A DNA stretch of 64,000 bases from Bacteroidales bacterium. GTDB taxonomy: Bacteria > Bacteroidota > Bacteroidia > Bacteroidales > F082. The notes below the pieces were generated by a model. That model ran no database searches. It saw only the letters and a program-made list of their open reading frames with translations, and had not been told where the DNA came from. This document shows, one piece after another, positions 45,876-54,637 of this stretch (the first letter of the stretch is position 1; each line of letters starts with the position of its first letter). The position numbers and the translations under genes were made by a program. Where the stretch lies: assembly GCA_017553625.1 (NCBI GenBank), contig JAFZKP010000016.1:84087-148086 (forward strand), read 5' to 3'.

Positions 45876-45883
45876 TATATTTG
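45876..45883 (+). promoter_or_regulatory. -7 promoter element of the serine hydrolase gene
   Basis: TATATTTG, 17 nt before the first ATG of the pair at 45901. It excludes the longer frame that starts at 45829. Confidence 0.5.
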
Positions 45884-45900
45884 CGCAATATTTTTTGAAT

Positions 45901-47160
45901 ATGATGAAAACGAGGTTTTTAGCAGTTATTCTTTCAATATTTTTTGTTTCATGTTCGTCGAATACCGACAAACTGCCGTCGACAGTGGAGGTGGAGAAGT
46001 GGCCTGTTGTCAATGTTGACTCGATTTTTCGTGATTTGGGAAAACCCACTTTAGACAGGAAGGCGGCGTATTTGGACAAGACTTTCACCAATTTGAAGAA
46101 AAAGACGACATTCAACGGCACGGTTCTTTTTGCGGAGAAGGGCAGGATTGTTCTTGAAAAGTCGTATGGGGTGAAGGATTTGAGCAAGCGCAAAGGTGAG
46201 ATAAAAACCGATGATGTTTTCCAATTGAGTTCTGTTTCTAAGATGTTTACCGCCGAAGCTGTTATGATACTTTACAGCCGCGGTCTTTTGGATTATGATG
46301 TGGATATTAAGGAATATATTCCCGAGTTTCCGTATGAAGGCATCACCACGCGAATGCTGCTGACACATCGCTCAGGATTGTCGAGATATGAGTCGTTGGC
46401 TGATAGGAACTGGTCGAACAAGAAGATTCCTTTTACGAACGACGACATGATAAAATGTTATATAAAATACAAGCCAGACCCGTATTTCAAGCCTGACAAC
46501 GGTTTCCATTACTGCAATGTGAACTACGCCTTGCTTGCGAGCATAGTTGAGCGCGTGTCTGGCAAGTCGTTCGTTGATTTCATGCGCGAGGAGCTTTTTG
46601 ATGTTGTCGGCATGGATGACTCATACATTTACGATATGCCGACCGACACCATGGTGTCGTTGTATCTCCCCAACTGTATTCAGGGTTATTATGTCGGACG
46701 CAAACGTCCTCGTAGGGCTCAAAACGAATATCTCAACGGCGTGAAGGGCGACAAGATAATGTTTTCCAATGTTGAGGACATGTATCGGTTTAGGGTTGCA
46801 ATTGATTACGGGTTGCTAATGCCGGATTCTGTTCAGGCGGAGGCTTTCAAGCCGGGAAGCCCGAAATATTCAAAGCGCAAGGACAATTACGGTTTCGGAT
46901 GGCGTATCTCACGCAAACATCAGAACTGTTTCTATCATTTCGGATGGTGGAAAGGCTATCGCTCGTTCTTTTTCAGAGACGACACCAACGACCGCACATT
47001 GATAGTTTTGACGAACACTGACAAAGGACCGAACTCCGATGTTTTTTGGAAGGTTTTGAGAGACAATACAATAACATTGTCGCCGTCGTCAATCAACATC
47101 CCACTGATTGAAGTCGAGCGTAACAGGAAGTTTCCACATTCATCATACAAATACAGGTAG
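45901..47160 (+). CDS. Serine hydrolase lipoprotein (beta-lactamase/class C PBP family)
   Basis: The 419-residue lipoprotein (signal ends FFVSCSS) has the SxxK motif SVSK in QLSSVSKMFTAEAV, the YxN motif YCNVNYAL and a C-terminal HFGWWKGYRSFF block that replaces the KTG box. Such proteins are esterases or D-aminopeptidases and penicillin-binding relatives; the substrate is not predictable. Two adjacent ATGs (45901, 45904) are possible starts. It is convergent with the response regulator gene. Confidence 0.9.
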   Translation: MMKTRFLAVILSIFFVSCSSNTDKLPSTVEVEKWPVVNVDSIFRDLGKPTLDRKAAYLDKTFTNLKKKTTFNGTVLFAEKGRIVLEKSYGVKDLSKRKGEIKTDDVFQLSSVSKMFTAEAVMILYSRGLLDYDVDIKEYIPEFPYEGITTRMLLTHRSGLSRYESLADRNWSNKKIPFTNDDMIKCYIKYKPDPYFKPDNGFHYCNVNYALLASIVERVSGKSFVDFMREELFDVVGMDDSYIYDMPTDTMVSLYLPNCIQGYYVGRKRPRRAQNEYLNGVKGDKIMFSNVEDMYRFRVAIDYGLLMPDSVQAEAFKPGSPKYSKRKDNYGFGWRISRKHQNCFYHFGWWKGYRSFFFRDDTNDRTLIVLTNTDKGPNSDVFWKVLRDNTITLSPSSINIPLIEVERNRKFPHSSYKYR

Positions 47161-47163
47161 TAT

Positions 47164-47856
47164 TTATGGATAGTTAACCACCAGACGGTATCCGACGCCG
47201 TGGACGTTTTCCAGTTTGACGTTCGGGTCTTCGCATAGCATGTTGCGTAGCCGCCCGATGTAAACGTCCATGTTTCGCGCGCTGAAATAATTGTCCTCTT
47301 TCCAGACGCGTTTTAATGCCACGGACCGTTCAACGACGCGGTTCATATATTCACAAAACAGAAATAACAAATCCAACTCCTTGGTTGTCAGGCGTTTTTC
47401 TCTTCCTTTGTAAATCAAGACATGATGAACCGTGTCGAAAACATAATTGCCAAGTTTGTATATATGCCTGTTAGCCGCCATGATTTTTGCTCTTTTTTTG
47501 ATTGCCTCGATGCGCAGTCCTATCTCCTCAATGCTGAAAGGACTGATAATGAAGTCGTCAGCGCCGTTTTTAAAACCTTTGATGATTTCCGACTGGTGAG
47601 TGTTGCTTCCCATAAGAATTATTGGAATTTCGGTGTCTTTTTTCCTTATTTCCTCGACCAATTCAATACCACCTTTGTTTGGAAGTCTCACGTCGAGAAG
47701 CAGGAAATCAAGACAATCATTCTGGTAATGGTTTATCGCCTCAAGTCCGTCGTGGCAAAGAATAACTGTGTAACCGAGTTCAGCGAGATAGTTTTTTGTG
47801 ATGAGGGAAAAGTCTTTGTTTACTCCTGCCAAAAGAATTTTAAAAGGTTTTAACAT
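47164..47856 (-). CDS. Orphan OmpR-family response regulator with degenerate receiver
   Basis: The 230-residue protein has a receiver domain (1-120) and a winged-helix DNA-binding domain (~133-228, ENVHGVGYRLV). The phospho-acceptor aspartate is kept in LLLDVRLPN. The usual acidic pair is replaced (ILLAGVNKDF where ILLVEDD is expected), the conserved Thr is lost (ILMGSN) and the conserved Lys is Ser (ISPFS). It may therefore act without phosphorylation. It loosely resembles Bacteroides RprY. The ATG at 47856 excludes a longer A/T-rich frame. No histidine kinase is adjacent. Confidence 0.9.
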   Translation of the reverse strand: MLKPFKILLAGVNKDFSLITKNYLAELGYTVILCHDGLEAINHYQNDCLDFLLLDVRLPNKGGIELVEEIRKKDTEIPIILMGSNTHQSEIIKGFKNGADDFIISPFSIEEIGLRIEAIKKRAKIMAANRHIYKLGNYVFDTVHHVLIYKGREKRLTTKELDLLFLFCEYMNRVVERSVALKRVWKEDNYFSARNMDVYIGRLRNMLCEDPNVKLENVHGVGYRLVVNYP

Positions 47857-48053
47857 AACTAACAGTTTTAGTATTAAATAATAGCACCACAAACAACGGA
47901 TTTTTAGTTTTTTTCCATAGGCAAAGTTAGAAAACGGAAAAAATTTTAAAAATTTTTGCATCGTAAATGATTCATTATTAAGGATTTTTAACATAATTTT
48001 CAAAAATTTGAAATAAATCTTAAAAAATTTTCACCTATGTTAAAAAAAATATG

Positions 48054-48061
48054 TATTTTTG
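48054..48061 (+). promoter_or_regulatory. -7 promoter element of the candidate small RNA
   Basis: TATTTTTG with no coding frame behind it; no well-spaced TTG upstream. Its only downstream product before a terminator is the RNA at about 48068-48188. Confidence 0.5.
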
Positions 48062-48067
48062 CAATGC

Positions 48068-48188
48068 GTAACGATGTACATCCATAGTTACCCAATCGGG
48101 TAATTTACATTGTTCGTAAAAGGTTTCATAAATTTTGGTTTTTGGTTCTGGAGACCGTCTCCGCTCAAGAGACGGTCTCTTTTTTTTG
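48068..48188 (+). ncRNA. Candidate structured small RNA or leader upstream of pgi
   Basis: From the -7 box at 48054-48061 to a perfect terminator there are about 120 nt without a sensible reading frame. It can form a 9-bp stem (48070-48078 with 48106-48114, one G-U pair) enclosing a 6-bp hairpin TTACCC-AATC-GGGTAA (48088-48103). A single-stranded linker follows, then the terminator stem. pgi appears to have its own promoter-like box afterwards. It matches no RNA family I recognise; the 5' end is estimated from the -7 box. It could instead be an attenuator for pgi. Confidence 0.5.
48151..48187 (+). terminator. Strong rho-independent terminator of the small RNA
   Basis: Perfect 11-bp stem GAGACCGTCTC/GAGACGGTCTC with a 7-nt loop, followed by eight T residues. 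Confidence 0.92.
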
Positions 48189-48219
48189 TGTTTTTTCTGA
48201 TATGTTGTCAAAAAATTCG

Positions 48220-48227
48220 TATCTTCG
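48220..48227 (+). promoter_or_regulatory. Possible -7 element of pgi
   Basis: TATCTTCG, one mismatch to TAnnTTTG, 16 nt before the pgi ATG. Confidence 0.35.
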
Positions 48228-48243
48228 CAAAAAATTAAAAATT

Positions 48244-49584
48244 ATGGCTATGACGGATATTAAAGTTGAACTGGAACATATCAAGAGGTTTGTTCCTGAA
48301 AATCAGACTGATAAGTTTAATGCGAAGATAGCTTCGACATTCAAAACCATTTATTCGCGCACTGGAGCTGGTAATGATTTCCTCGGCTGGGTGGATCTCC
48401 CATCGAGCATCACGGCAGAATTCATCAAAGACATAAAGGAGAAGGCCGAGGAATTGCGTAAAAAATCAGAGATTTTCGTGGTGGTTGGCATCGGTGGCTC
48501 ATATCTTGGCGCCCGTGCTGTGATTGAAGCCCTAACAAATCATTTCTCGCAGATGGTGGAGACGGGAAGCCCGAAAATCATATATGCAGGCCATAACATG
48601 AGCGAGGATTATATGTCGGACCTCATCAGTCTTTTGGATAAAAAAGAATATTCGATGACCGTCATTTCAAAGTCTGGAACGACGACGGAACCTGCTGTGG
48701 CGTTCAGGATTTTGAAAAACCATATTGAGAAGAAATACGGCAAGGAGGAGGCGAGAAAGCGTATCGTTGCCATCACCGACAAGGTAAAAGGCGCGTTGAA
48801 AGTGTTGTCTGACAGCGAGGGCTACAAGACATACGTGGTGCCTGACGACGTCGGCGGACGTTATTCAGTTTTGACTCCTGTGGGCTTGCTTCCTATCGCG
48901 GTGGCAGGTGTCGACATCGAGAAATTAGTCGCAGGCGCACAGCTCATGGAGAAGTATTGCATTGACAATCAGAATGAAAACAACGAGGCTGCGAAATATG
49001 CCGTGGCACGTCAGACGTTGTATCATGCTGGCAAGACAAACGAAATCCTTGTCAACTACGAGCCACGTCTCTGCTACTTCAGCGAGTGGTGGAAACAGCT
49101 CTATGGCGAGAGCGAGGGCAAGGACGGAAAAGGCATCTTCCCGGCAAGCGTCACGTTCACGACAGACTTGCATTCCATGGGACAATACATCCAGGAAGGA
49201 CTGCGCAACCTTATGGAAACCGTGATAAGCGTTGAGAATCCTGCCAACGAGGTGCGCATTCCTGAAGACAGCGTCAATCTCGACCAGATGAACTACATCG
49301 CAGGACGCAGACTCAACGAGGTGAACCAGACGGCGGAGAAAGCCACCATTTTGGCTCACGTCGACGGTGGCGTGCCTAACATCCGCATCGTGGTGCCGAG
49401 AATCGACGCATGCGTCATGGGACAGCTGATTTATTTCTTTGAGATCGGATGCGCGCTGAGCGGATACATGCTCGAAGTGAACCCGTTCAACCAGCCAGGA
49501 GTGGAGGCGTATAAAAAGAATATGTTCGCTCTTCTCGGTAAACCGGGATATGAAGAATTACGCAGTAAACTTGAAAAACGATAA
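48244..49584 (+). CDS. pgi: Glucose-6-phosphate isomerase
   Basis: The 446-residue enzyme interconverts glucose-6-phosphate and fructose-6-phosphate in glycolysis. It has GIGGSYLGARAVIEAL, SKSGTTTEPAVAFR and GGRYSVLTPVGLLP, and the C-terminal NPFNQPGVEAYKKNMF. It is the short bacterial form (~450 residues) common in Firmicutes and Bacteroidota. The ATG at 48244 gives the family length; the longer upstream frame would run through the terminator stem. A second ATG two codons on is possible. Confidence 0.97.
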   Translation: MAMTDIKVELEHIKRFVPENQTDKFNAKIASTFKTIYSRTGAGNDFLGWVDLPSSITAEFIKDIKEKAEELRKKSEIFVVVGIGGSYLGARAVIEALTNHFSQMVETGSPKIIYAGHNMSEDYMSDLISLLDKKEYSMTVISKSGTTTEPAVAFRILKNHIEKKYGKEEARKRIVAITDKVKGALKVLSDSEGYKTYVVPDDVGGRYSVLTPVGLLPIAVAGVDIEKLVAGAQLMEKYCIDNQNENNEAAKYAVARQTLYHAGKTNEILVNYEPRLCYFSEWWKQLYGESEGKDGKGIFPASVTFTTDLHSMGQYIQEGLRNLMETVISVENPANEVRIPEDSVNLDQMNYIAGRRLNEVNQTAEKATILAHVDGGVPNIRIVVPRIDACVMGQLIYFFEIGCALSGYMLEVNPFNQPGVEAYKKNMFALLGKPGYEELRSKLEKR

Positions 49585-49589
49585 TTTTT

Positions 49590-49676
49590 AGTTAGTCAGT
49601 TAGTCAGTTGATCAGTTAGTCAGTTAAAGGACGGCTGAATAACTGCACAACTGAATAACTGCACAACTGAACAACT
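49590..49676 (+). repeat. 8-nt-period inverted tandem repeat, copy E2
   Basis: Left half 49590-49626 of AGTTAGTC-type octamers, right half 49635-49676 of AACTGCAC/AACTGAAT octamers. It has the same design as E1 at 20044-20150. It ends one base before the ATG of the U32 peptidase gene. Confidence 0.85.
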
Positions 49677-49677
49677 A

Positions 49678-50934
49678 ATGTATAGCGATATTGAAATAAT
49701 GGCGCCGGTGGGCTCGTATGAGGCTCTGGCAGCGGCGATACAGGCGGGTGCAGGAAGCGTGTACTTCGGCATCGGCAAGCTCAACATGCGCTCGAAGTCG
49801 ACGAAAAACTTCACCCTTGACGACCTGCACACCATCTCGGAGACATGCCATCAGCATGGGGTGAAGAGCTACGTCACGGTGAACACCGTTGTCTTCGACG
49901 AGGAGATGGACGAGATGCACGCGCTGCTTGATGCCATAAAAGCCAACAACATCTCTGCTATTATCGCTTCCGACCAGAGCGTGATACAATACGCGCGCAA
50001 AATCGGAGTGGAGGTTCACATGTCGACGCAGTGTAACATCACCAACATCGAGGCGGTGAAGTATTACTCGCAGTTTGCCGATGTGATGGTGACGGCGCGT
50101 GAGCTCAACATCAACCAGGTGAAGCACATCACCGAGGAGATTGAACGTCAGCGTATTACAGGACCGGGTGGCGAGCTGGTGAGAATCGAGGTGTTTTGCC
50201 ATGGTGCGTTGTGCATGGCGGTGTCGGGAAAGTGTTATCTCAGCCTCGACAACTTCGGTACGAGCGCGAACCGTGGTGCGTGTGTGCAGCCGTGCAGGCG
50301 TGGCTACGAGGTGACAGACCGCGACAAAGAGATAACGTTAGCCATTGAAAACGAGTATATCATGTCGCCGAAAGACCTCTGCACGTTGCCGTTTCTCGAC
50401 AAAGTGCTGGCAGCAGGCGTGAAGGTTTTGAAGATTGAAGGCAGAGGACGCTCGCCGGAATACACAAAATTGACCGTGGGCGTGTATCGAGAAGCCGTCG
50501 ACGCGATAAACGAAGGCACGTTTACAGAAGAAAAAATTGCCGCATGGACGGAACGCCTGAGGAGCGTCTACAACCGCGACTTCTGGGACGGCTACTATCT
50601 CGGCAGGAAAATGGGCGAGTGGACGAAGAAATACGGCTCGCAAGCCACGAAGACGAAGCTTTTCATCGGCACGATAACAAATTTCTTCGCAAAGATTAAT
50701 GTGGCTGAAATCAGGATGGAAACGCATGAGCTCAACGTCGGCGACGAAATCATGATAATCGGTCCGACGACGGGTGTTTACGAAGACAAGGTGAAAGAGA
50801 TTCGCGTTGACTTGCTGCCTGTAAAACAGACGGTTAAAGGCGAGTTGTGCTCCATTCCGGCACATGACATAGTGCGCAGAGGCGACAAGGTTTATAAAAT
50901 TATTGAAGCGACAGAAGACGATGCAACACTTTAA
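49678..50934 (+). CDS. U32 family peptidase / collagenase-like protein
   Basis: The 418-residue protein opens APVGSYEALAAAIQAGAGSVYFG and carries the U32 signature EVFCHGALCMAVSGKCYLS, followed by NRGACVQPCRR with iron-sulfur-like cysteines. YegQ/RlhA-type members hydroxylate a cytidine in 23S rRNA, while others were described as collagenases; either could apply. The C-terminal ~80 residues form a beta-barrel extension. Its ATG lies directly after repeat E2, and its end overlaps the PHP gene by 14 nt. First gene of a five-gene run. Confidence 0.92.
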   Translation: MYSDIEIMAPVGSYEALAAAIQAGAGSVYFGIGKLNMRSKSTKNFTLDDLHTISETCHQHGVKSYVTVNTVVFDEEMDEMHALLDAIKANNISAIIASDQSVIQYARKIGVEVHMSTQCNITNIEAVKYYSQFADVMVTARELNINQVKHITEEIERQRITGPGGELVRIEVFCHGALCMAVSGKCYLSLDNFGTSANRGACVQPCRRGYEVTDRDKEITLAIENEYIMSPKDLCTLPFLDKVLAAGVKVLKIEGRGRSPEYTKLTVGVYREAVDAINEGTFTEEKIAAWTERLRSVYNRDFWDGYYLGRKMGEWTKKYGSQATKTKLFIGTITNFFAKINVAEIRMETHELNVGDEIMIIGPTTGVYEDKVKEIRVDLLPVKQTVKGELCSIPAHDIVRRGDKVYKIIEATEDDATL

Positions 50935-51763
50935 TTTACATACACATAGCACTTATTCCGACGGAAAGTCGCTGATGGAGGAAACTATTGAGGAAGCCAT
51001 TAAACAGGGCATGCACACACTCGGTTTCTCCGACCATTCCAGCGTGCCTTTCGAGAGTCGCGTTTCGATTCCGGAAGACAAAAACGACGAATATGTCGCA
51101 CATCTTAAGGAATTGAAAACCAAATACTCTGGTAAAATTGACATTCTTGCTTCGATGGAGATGGAGTTCATTCCCGGCATCGTCGTTGATTTTGAAAAGA
51201 CAAAAAAAGATTATAATCTCGATTATCTTATCGGGTCGGTGCATCTGGTGGGCAAAAGCCCTGATACTCTTTGGTTTATCGACGGAAAAAGCATTGAGCC
51301 ATATGACGAGGGACTGAAAAAATATTTTGGCGGCGACATCAAGAAAGGTGTCAGAGCCTATTTCGACCAGGAAAACGAGATGATTGAGACCGAGAAATTC
51401 GACATCATCGGGCATTTCGACAAGGTGAAGATGAACGCCCGTGGACGTTATTTCCATGAGGATGAAAAATGGTATCGCGACATGGTTCTTGAGACCCTTG
51501 ATTTGATAAAACAGCATGATTTGATTGTGGAAATCAACACCAGAGGACTTTACAAGCAGCGTTACAATGGTTTTTACCCTTCGGAATGGCTGTTGCCGCG
51601 GATGAAAGAGTTAAATATACCGGTGCTTATCAGCTCCGACGCACATCAATATTGGGAGTTGACGTATTTCTTCAAGGAAGCGGAAGAGGCGTTGAAAAAT
51701 GTGGGCTATAAAGAGACGATGTGCTTCAAAAACGGCCGTTGGGAGGCGGAAGAATTGTTATGA
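50921..51763 (+). CDS. PHP-domain phosphatase (HisK-like histidinol-phosphatase)
   Basis: The 280-residue protein has the PHP metal-binding start FNLHTHSTYSDG, HTLGFSDHSSVPF, the MEMEFIPG glutamate, DIIGHFDKVKMN and the C-terminal ISSDAHQ. This matches class III histidinol-phosphate phosphatases, the HisK type. No other his genes are near, so another phosphoester is possible. The ATG at 50921 lies within the U32 gene; the stop overlaps the next start. Confidence 0.88.
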   Translation: MQHFNLHTHSTYSDGKSLMEETIEEAIKQGMHTLGFSDHSSVPFESRVSIPEDKNDEYVAHLKELKTKYSGKIDILASMEMEFIPGIVVDFEKTKKDYNLDYLIGSVHLVGKSPDTLWFIDGKSIEPYDEGLKKYFGGDIKKGVRAYFDQENEMIETEKFDIIGHFDKVKMNARGRYFHEDEKWYRDMVLETLDLIKQHDLIVEINTRGLYKQRYNGFYPSEWLLPRMKELNIPVLISSDAHQYWELTYFFKEAEEALKNVGYKETMCFKNGRWEAEELL

Positions 51764-52500
51764 ATATAATTATCTTGGCTTTAGCGGTCTTGCCCGTCAT
51801 AGTTTTGGCGTGGTATGTCTACAAAAAAGACAAGTACGAGAAGGAGCCGTTTTCGATGCTGCTTTTTGCTTTTTTCCTTGGAATACTTGCAATTCCGATG
51901 GATTTGGTGGTTGTCGGAATAATAAATTCTTTATGGAAAGGAAGCACGGTGTTTTACAGTGCCTTTTGGGAAGCGGGAATACCGGAAGAGCTATGCAAAT
52001 GGGCACTTTTCATGATTGTGATTTGGAAAAACAAGAATTTCAACGAGTATTTCGACGGAATTGTATACGCCTGTTTCATCGGACTTGGCTTTGCATGTGT
52101 CGAGAATATCATGTATGTGTTTAACAGTGAATCGTTTGGCTCCGCAATTGGCGTTGGCGTGATGAGAGCCTTGCTTTCGGTTCCGGGTCATTTCTTGTTC
52201 GCAGTGATAATGGGATATTTTCTCGGAATGGCGAAATTTAAACCGATGTATCGCAGTAAATATTTGATTTACAGCATAGTATTCCCAGTTGTTGCACATG
52301 GTTTGTTTGACTATCTGCTGATGTTATCTTCAGCATTGTCGGAAAGTGAAATGGAATGGGTTGGCGTAGTTTTGTTGCTGGGTTTCATCTATTTTGACAT
52401 AAGAATGTGGAAATTTGGCGTTAAACGTATTGCAAAAATGCAGGAACGCTCAAGAATTGAGCATAACAATGAAATTTTCAGAAGAATATTTAAATCTTAA
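51760..52500 (+). CDS. PrsW-family intramembrane glutamic protease
   Basis: The 246-residue membrane protein has about seven hydrophobic segments and the PrsW motifs: the EE pair in EAGIPEELCKW, FDGIVYACFIGLGFACVEN, HFLFAVIMGYFLG and VVAHGLFDYLL. PrsW cuts anti-sigma factors in Bacillus, and related proteins process membrane proteins. The ATG overlaps the PHP stop (ATGA). The target here is unknown. Confidence 0.9.
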   Translation: MNIIILALAVLPVIVLAWYVYKKDKYEKEPFSMLLFAFFLGILAIPMDLVVVGIINSLWKGSTVFYSAFWEAGIPEELCKWALFMIVIWKNKNFNEYFDGIVYACFIGLGFACVENIMYVFNSESFGSAIGVGVMRALLSVPGHFLFAVIMGYFLGMAKFKPMYRSKYLIYSIVFPVVAHGLFDYLLMLSSALSESEMEWVGVVLLLGFIYFDIRMWKFGVKRIAKMQERSRIEHNNEIFRRIFKS

Positions 52501-52504
52501 TAAA

Positions 52505-54637
52505 ATGAAAAGAGTTTTTTTAGTTATCACATTGATTGTTAGTGCTTTATGTGCTAAAGCGGACGAGGGAATGTGGCTTCCTTACAGCCTCAGCAACCAG
52601 AGTCTTTACGAGATGCAGAAACTTGGATGCAAGCTCACTGCCGAACAGATTTTCAACCTCAACCAACCGAGTCTGAAAGACGCCATCGTTCAGTTTGGCG
52701 GCGGCTGCACTGGTGAACTCATCTCTCCGGAAGGACTTTTGCTCACCAATCATCACTGTGGTTTGAGCTACGTTCAAAAACACGCAACAGTTGAGCATGA
52801 CTACCTTACCGATGGTTTCTGGGCCTACAGCAAAGAAGAGGAATTGCCGAATCCTGGACTGACAGTGTCGTTTCTTACGATGGTGGAAGACGTGACAGAC
52901 GCTGTGCTCGAAGGGGTTACAGACGAAGAGACACGCAGCAAAGTCATTTCTGAAAATATCAAAAAAATAACAAAGGAGCGTAAAGGTGAGCGTGATGTGG
53001 AAATCGAAATCGTGGAGTTCTACTCTGGTAATCAGTACATTTTGTTTGAATACGATGTGTATAAAGACGTGCGTCTCGTTTGCTGCCCGCCATGGGGAAT
53101 CGGAAAATACGGTGCCGACACCGACAACTGGACATGGCCACGCCATAAAGGCGACTTCAACGTTTTCAGAGTGTATACTGACAAAGACGGAAAGCCAGCC
53201 GAATACAGCAAGGACAACATCCCGATGAAATCGAAACACTACCTGCCGATCAATATAAAAGGTGTGAAACAAGGCGACTATGCCATGATTTTGGGCTATC
53301 CTGGCTCAACCGACAGATATTCAACATCATACACCGTTAAAAATTTGATTGAATCGGATTGCCCGTCAATCATTAACTGCAGAACAACAAAACTCAATGA
53401 GTACCGCAAGCACATGGATGCCGACCAGGAAGTGTTCATCAAATACGCTTCAAAACAGGCTGGAGTGTCAAATTACTGGAAATATGCCATCGGACAAAAG
53501 AAACAGTTGGTGCGTAACCACGTGTACGACAAGCGTTTAGCTCAGGAAGAGGCGTTTGTGGAATGGGTTAATGCCGACCCTGCACGTCAGGCTGAATATG
53601 GCAATATCTTTGAGGGAATTCAAGAGAAATGGGAAATCCTTGACGACATCATGATGCCTATGACATATCTTCGCGAGGCTGGCTGGAACGGCGGCGAGGC
53701 TGTGGCATTGTCTCGCAGATTTATGAAAATCAATAATTTATTAAACAATAAGGGTTCAAAAGAAGACATCGCAAAGATGGCAGAAGGTCTGAAAGGTCAG
53801 GTCGCGACATTCTTCAAAGACTACGACAAAGACCTTGACAAAGACGTGACCATCGCTTTGCTCAACCTTTTCTATAAAGATATCGACAGATATGTCCCTT
53901 CGATGATTGCCGAAATCGGTGAGAAAAACGGCGGCGACTTCACTGCTTGGGTCGAGAAGGCCTTTGAGAAATCTATCTTCGTCAACCAGGCGAAACTTGA
54001 GAAATGGCTTGCAAAACCCAAGAAACTCGACAAAGACCCGATTTTTGCTTTGGCAATGAACATCATCGATGAATACAACACTGTTGTTATACCGCTGTAT
54101 GCTAAAGCGGCTCTTGCCGGTAATGCGGGCGAGCGTCTTTACATGAAAGGACTTATGGAGATGCAGACCGAGCGCAACTTCTACCCGGATGCCAACTTCA
54201 CCATGCGTCTCACATACGGCACCGTGGAGCCTTACAAAGGCGCTGACGCTGTCAACTACAACTACTACACCACTATGGACGGCGTGATGGCTAAATACAT
54301 CCCTGGCAACTGGGAGTTCGACATCCCGCAGGATGTCCGCGACCTTGCTGAGGCACGCGACTATGGACGTTACGCTGACGAAAACGGTAACCTCATTGTA
54401 AACTTCATCACCACCAATGACATCACTGGCGGAAACTCTGGAAGCCCTGTAATCAATGGTGAAGGCGAGCTTATCGGACTTGCTTTTGACGGCAACTGGG
54501 AAGCCATGAGCGGCGATATCATGTTCGAACAGAAAGTGCAGCGCACCATCTGCATGGATGCCCGTTATCTCCTCTGGTGCTTCGAAAAAGTGGGTAAAGT
54601 GAACAACATTATCAAGGAATTGACCATCATAGAATGA
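52505..54637 (+). CDS. S46 family dipeptidyl peptidase, DPP7-type
   Basis: The 710-residue secreted or periplasmic peptidase has a signal peptide (to CAKA). The chymotrypsin-like domain is split by a helical domain: catalytic His84 in TNHHCGL, an acidic residue in the KGDFNVFRVYTD segment and Ser645 in GGNSGSPV. The residue 18 positions after the serine, which sets the S1 pocket, is Gly663 (AFDGNW). DPP7 has Gly here and DPP11 has Arg, so removal of dipeptides ending in hydrophobic residues is predicted. It starts 4 nt after prsW and overlaps the next gene by 4 nt. Confidence 0.95.
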   Translation: MKRVFLVITLIVSALCAKADEGMWLPYSLSNQSLYEMQKLGCKLTAEQIFNLNQPSLKDAIVQFGGGCTGELISPEGLLLTNHHCGLSYVQKHATVEHDYLTDGFWAYSKEEELPNPGLTVSFLTMVEDVTDAVLEGVTDEETRSKVISENIKKITKERKGERDVEIEIVEFYSGNQYILFEYDVYKDVRLVCCPPWGIGKYGADTDNWTWPRHKGDFNVFRVYTDKDGKPAEYSKDNIPMKSKHYLPINIKGVKQGDYAMILGYPGSTDRYSTSYTVKNLIESDCPSIINCRTTKLNEYRKHMDADQEVFIKYASKQAGVSNYWKYAIGQKKQLVRNHVYDKRLAQEEAFVEWVNADPARQAEYGNIFEGIQEKWEILDDIMMPMTYLREAGWNGGEAVALSRRFMKINNLLNNKGSKEDIAKMAEGLKGQVATFFKDYDKDLDKDVTIALLNLFYKDIDRYVPSMIAEIGEKNGGDFTAWVEKAFEKSIFVNQAKLEKWLAKPKKLDKDPIFALAMNIIDEYNTVVIPLYAKAALAGNAGERLYMKGLMEMQTERNFYPDANFTMRLTYGTVEPYKGADAVNYNYYTTMDGVMAKYIPGNWEFDIPQDVRDLAEARDYGRYADENGNLIVNFITTNDITGGNSGSPVINGEGELIGLAFDGNWEAMSGDIMFEQKVQRTICMDARYLLWCFEKVGKVNNIIKELTIIE

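Noticed and set aside
45829-45900. Longer N-terminus for the serine hydrolase
   Set aside because: The -7 box at 45876 and the lipoprotein signal beginning at 45901 show that the upstream codons are not translated.
47857-48003. 49-residue N-terminal extension of the response regulator
   Set aside because: A/T-rich frame of low complexity with no similarity to receiver proteins; the receiver begins at the ATG at 47856.
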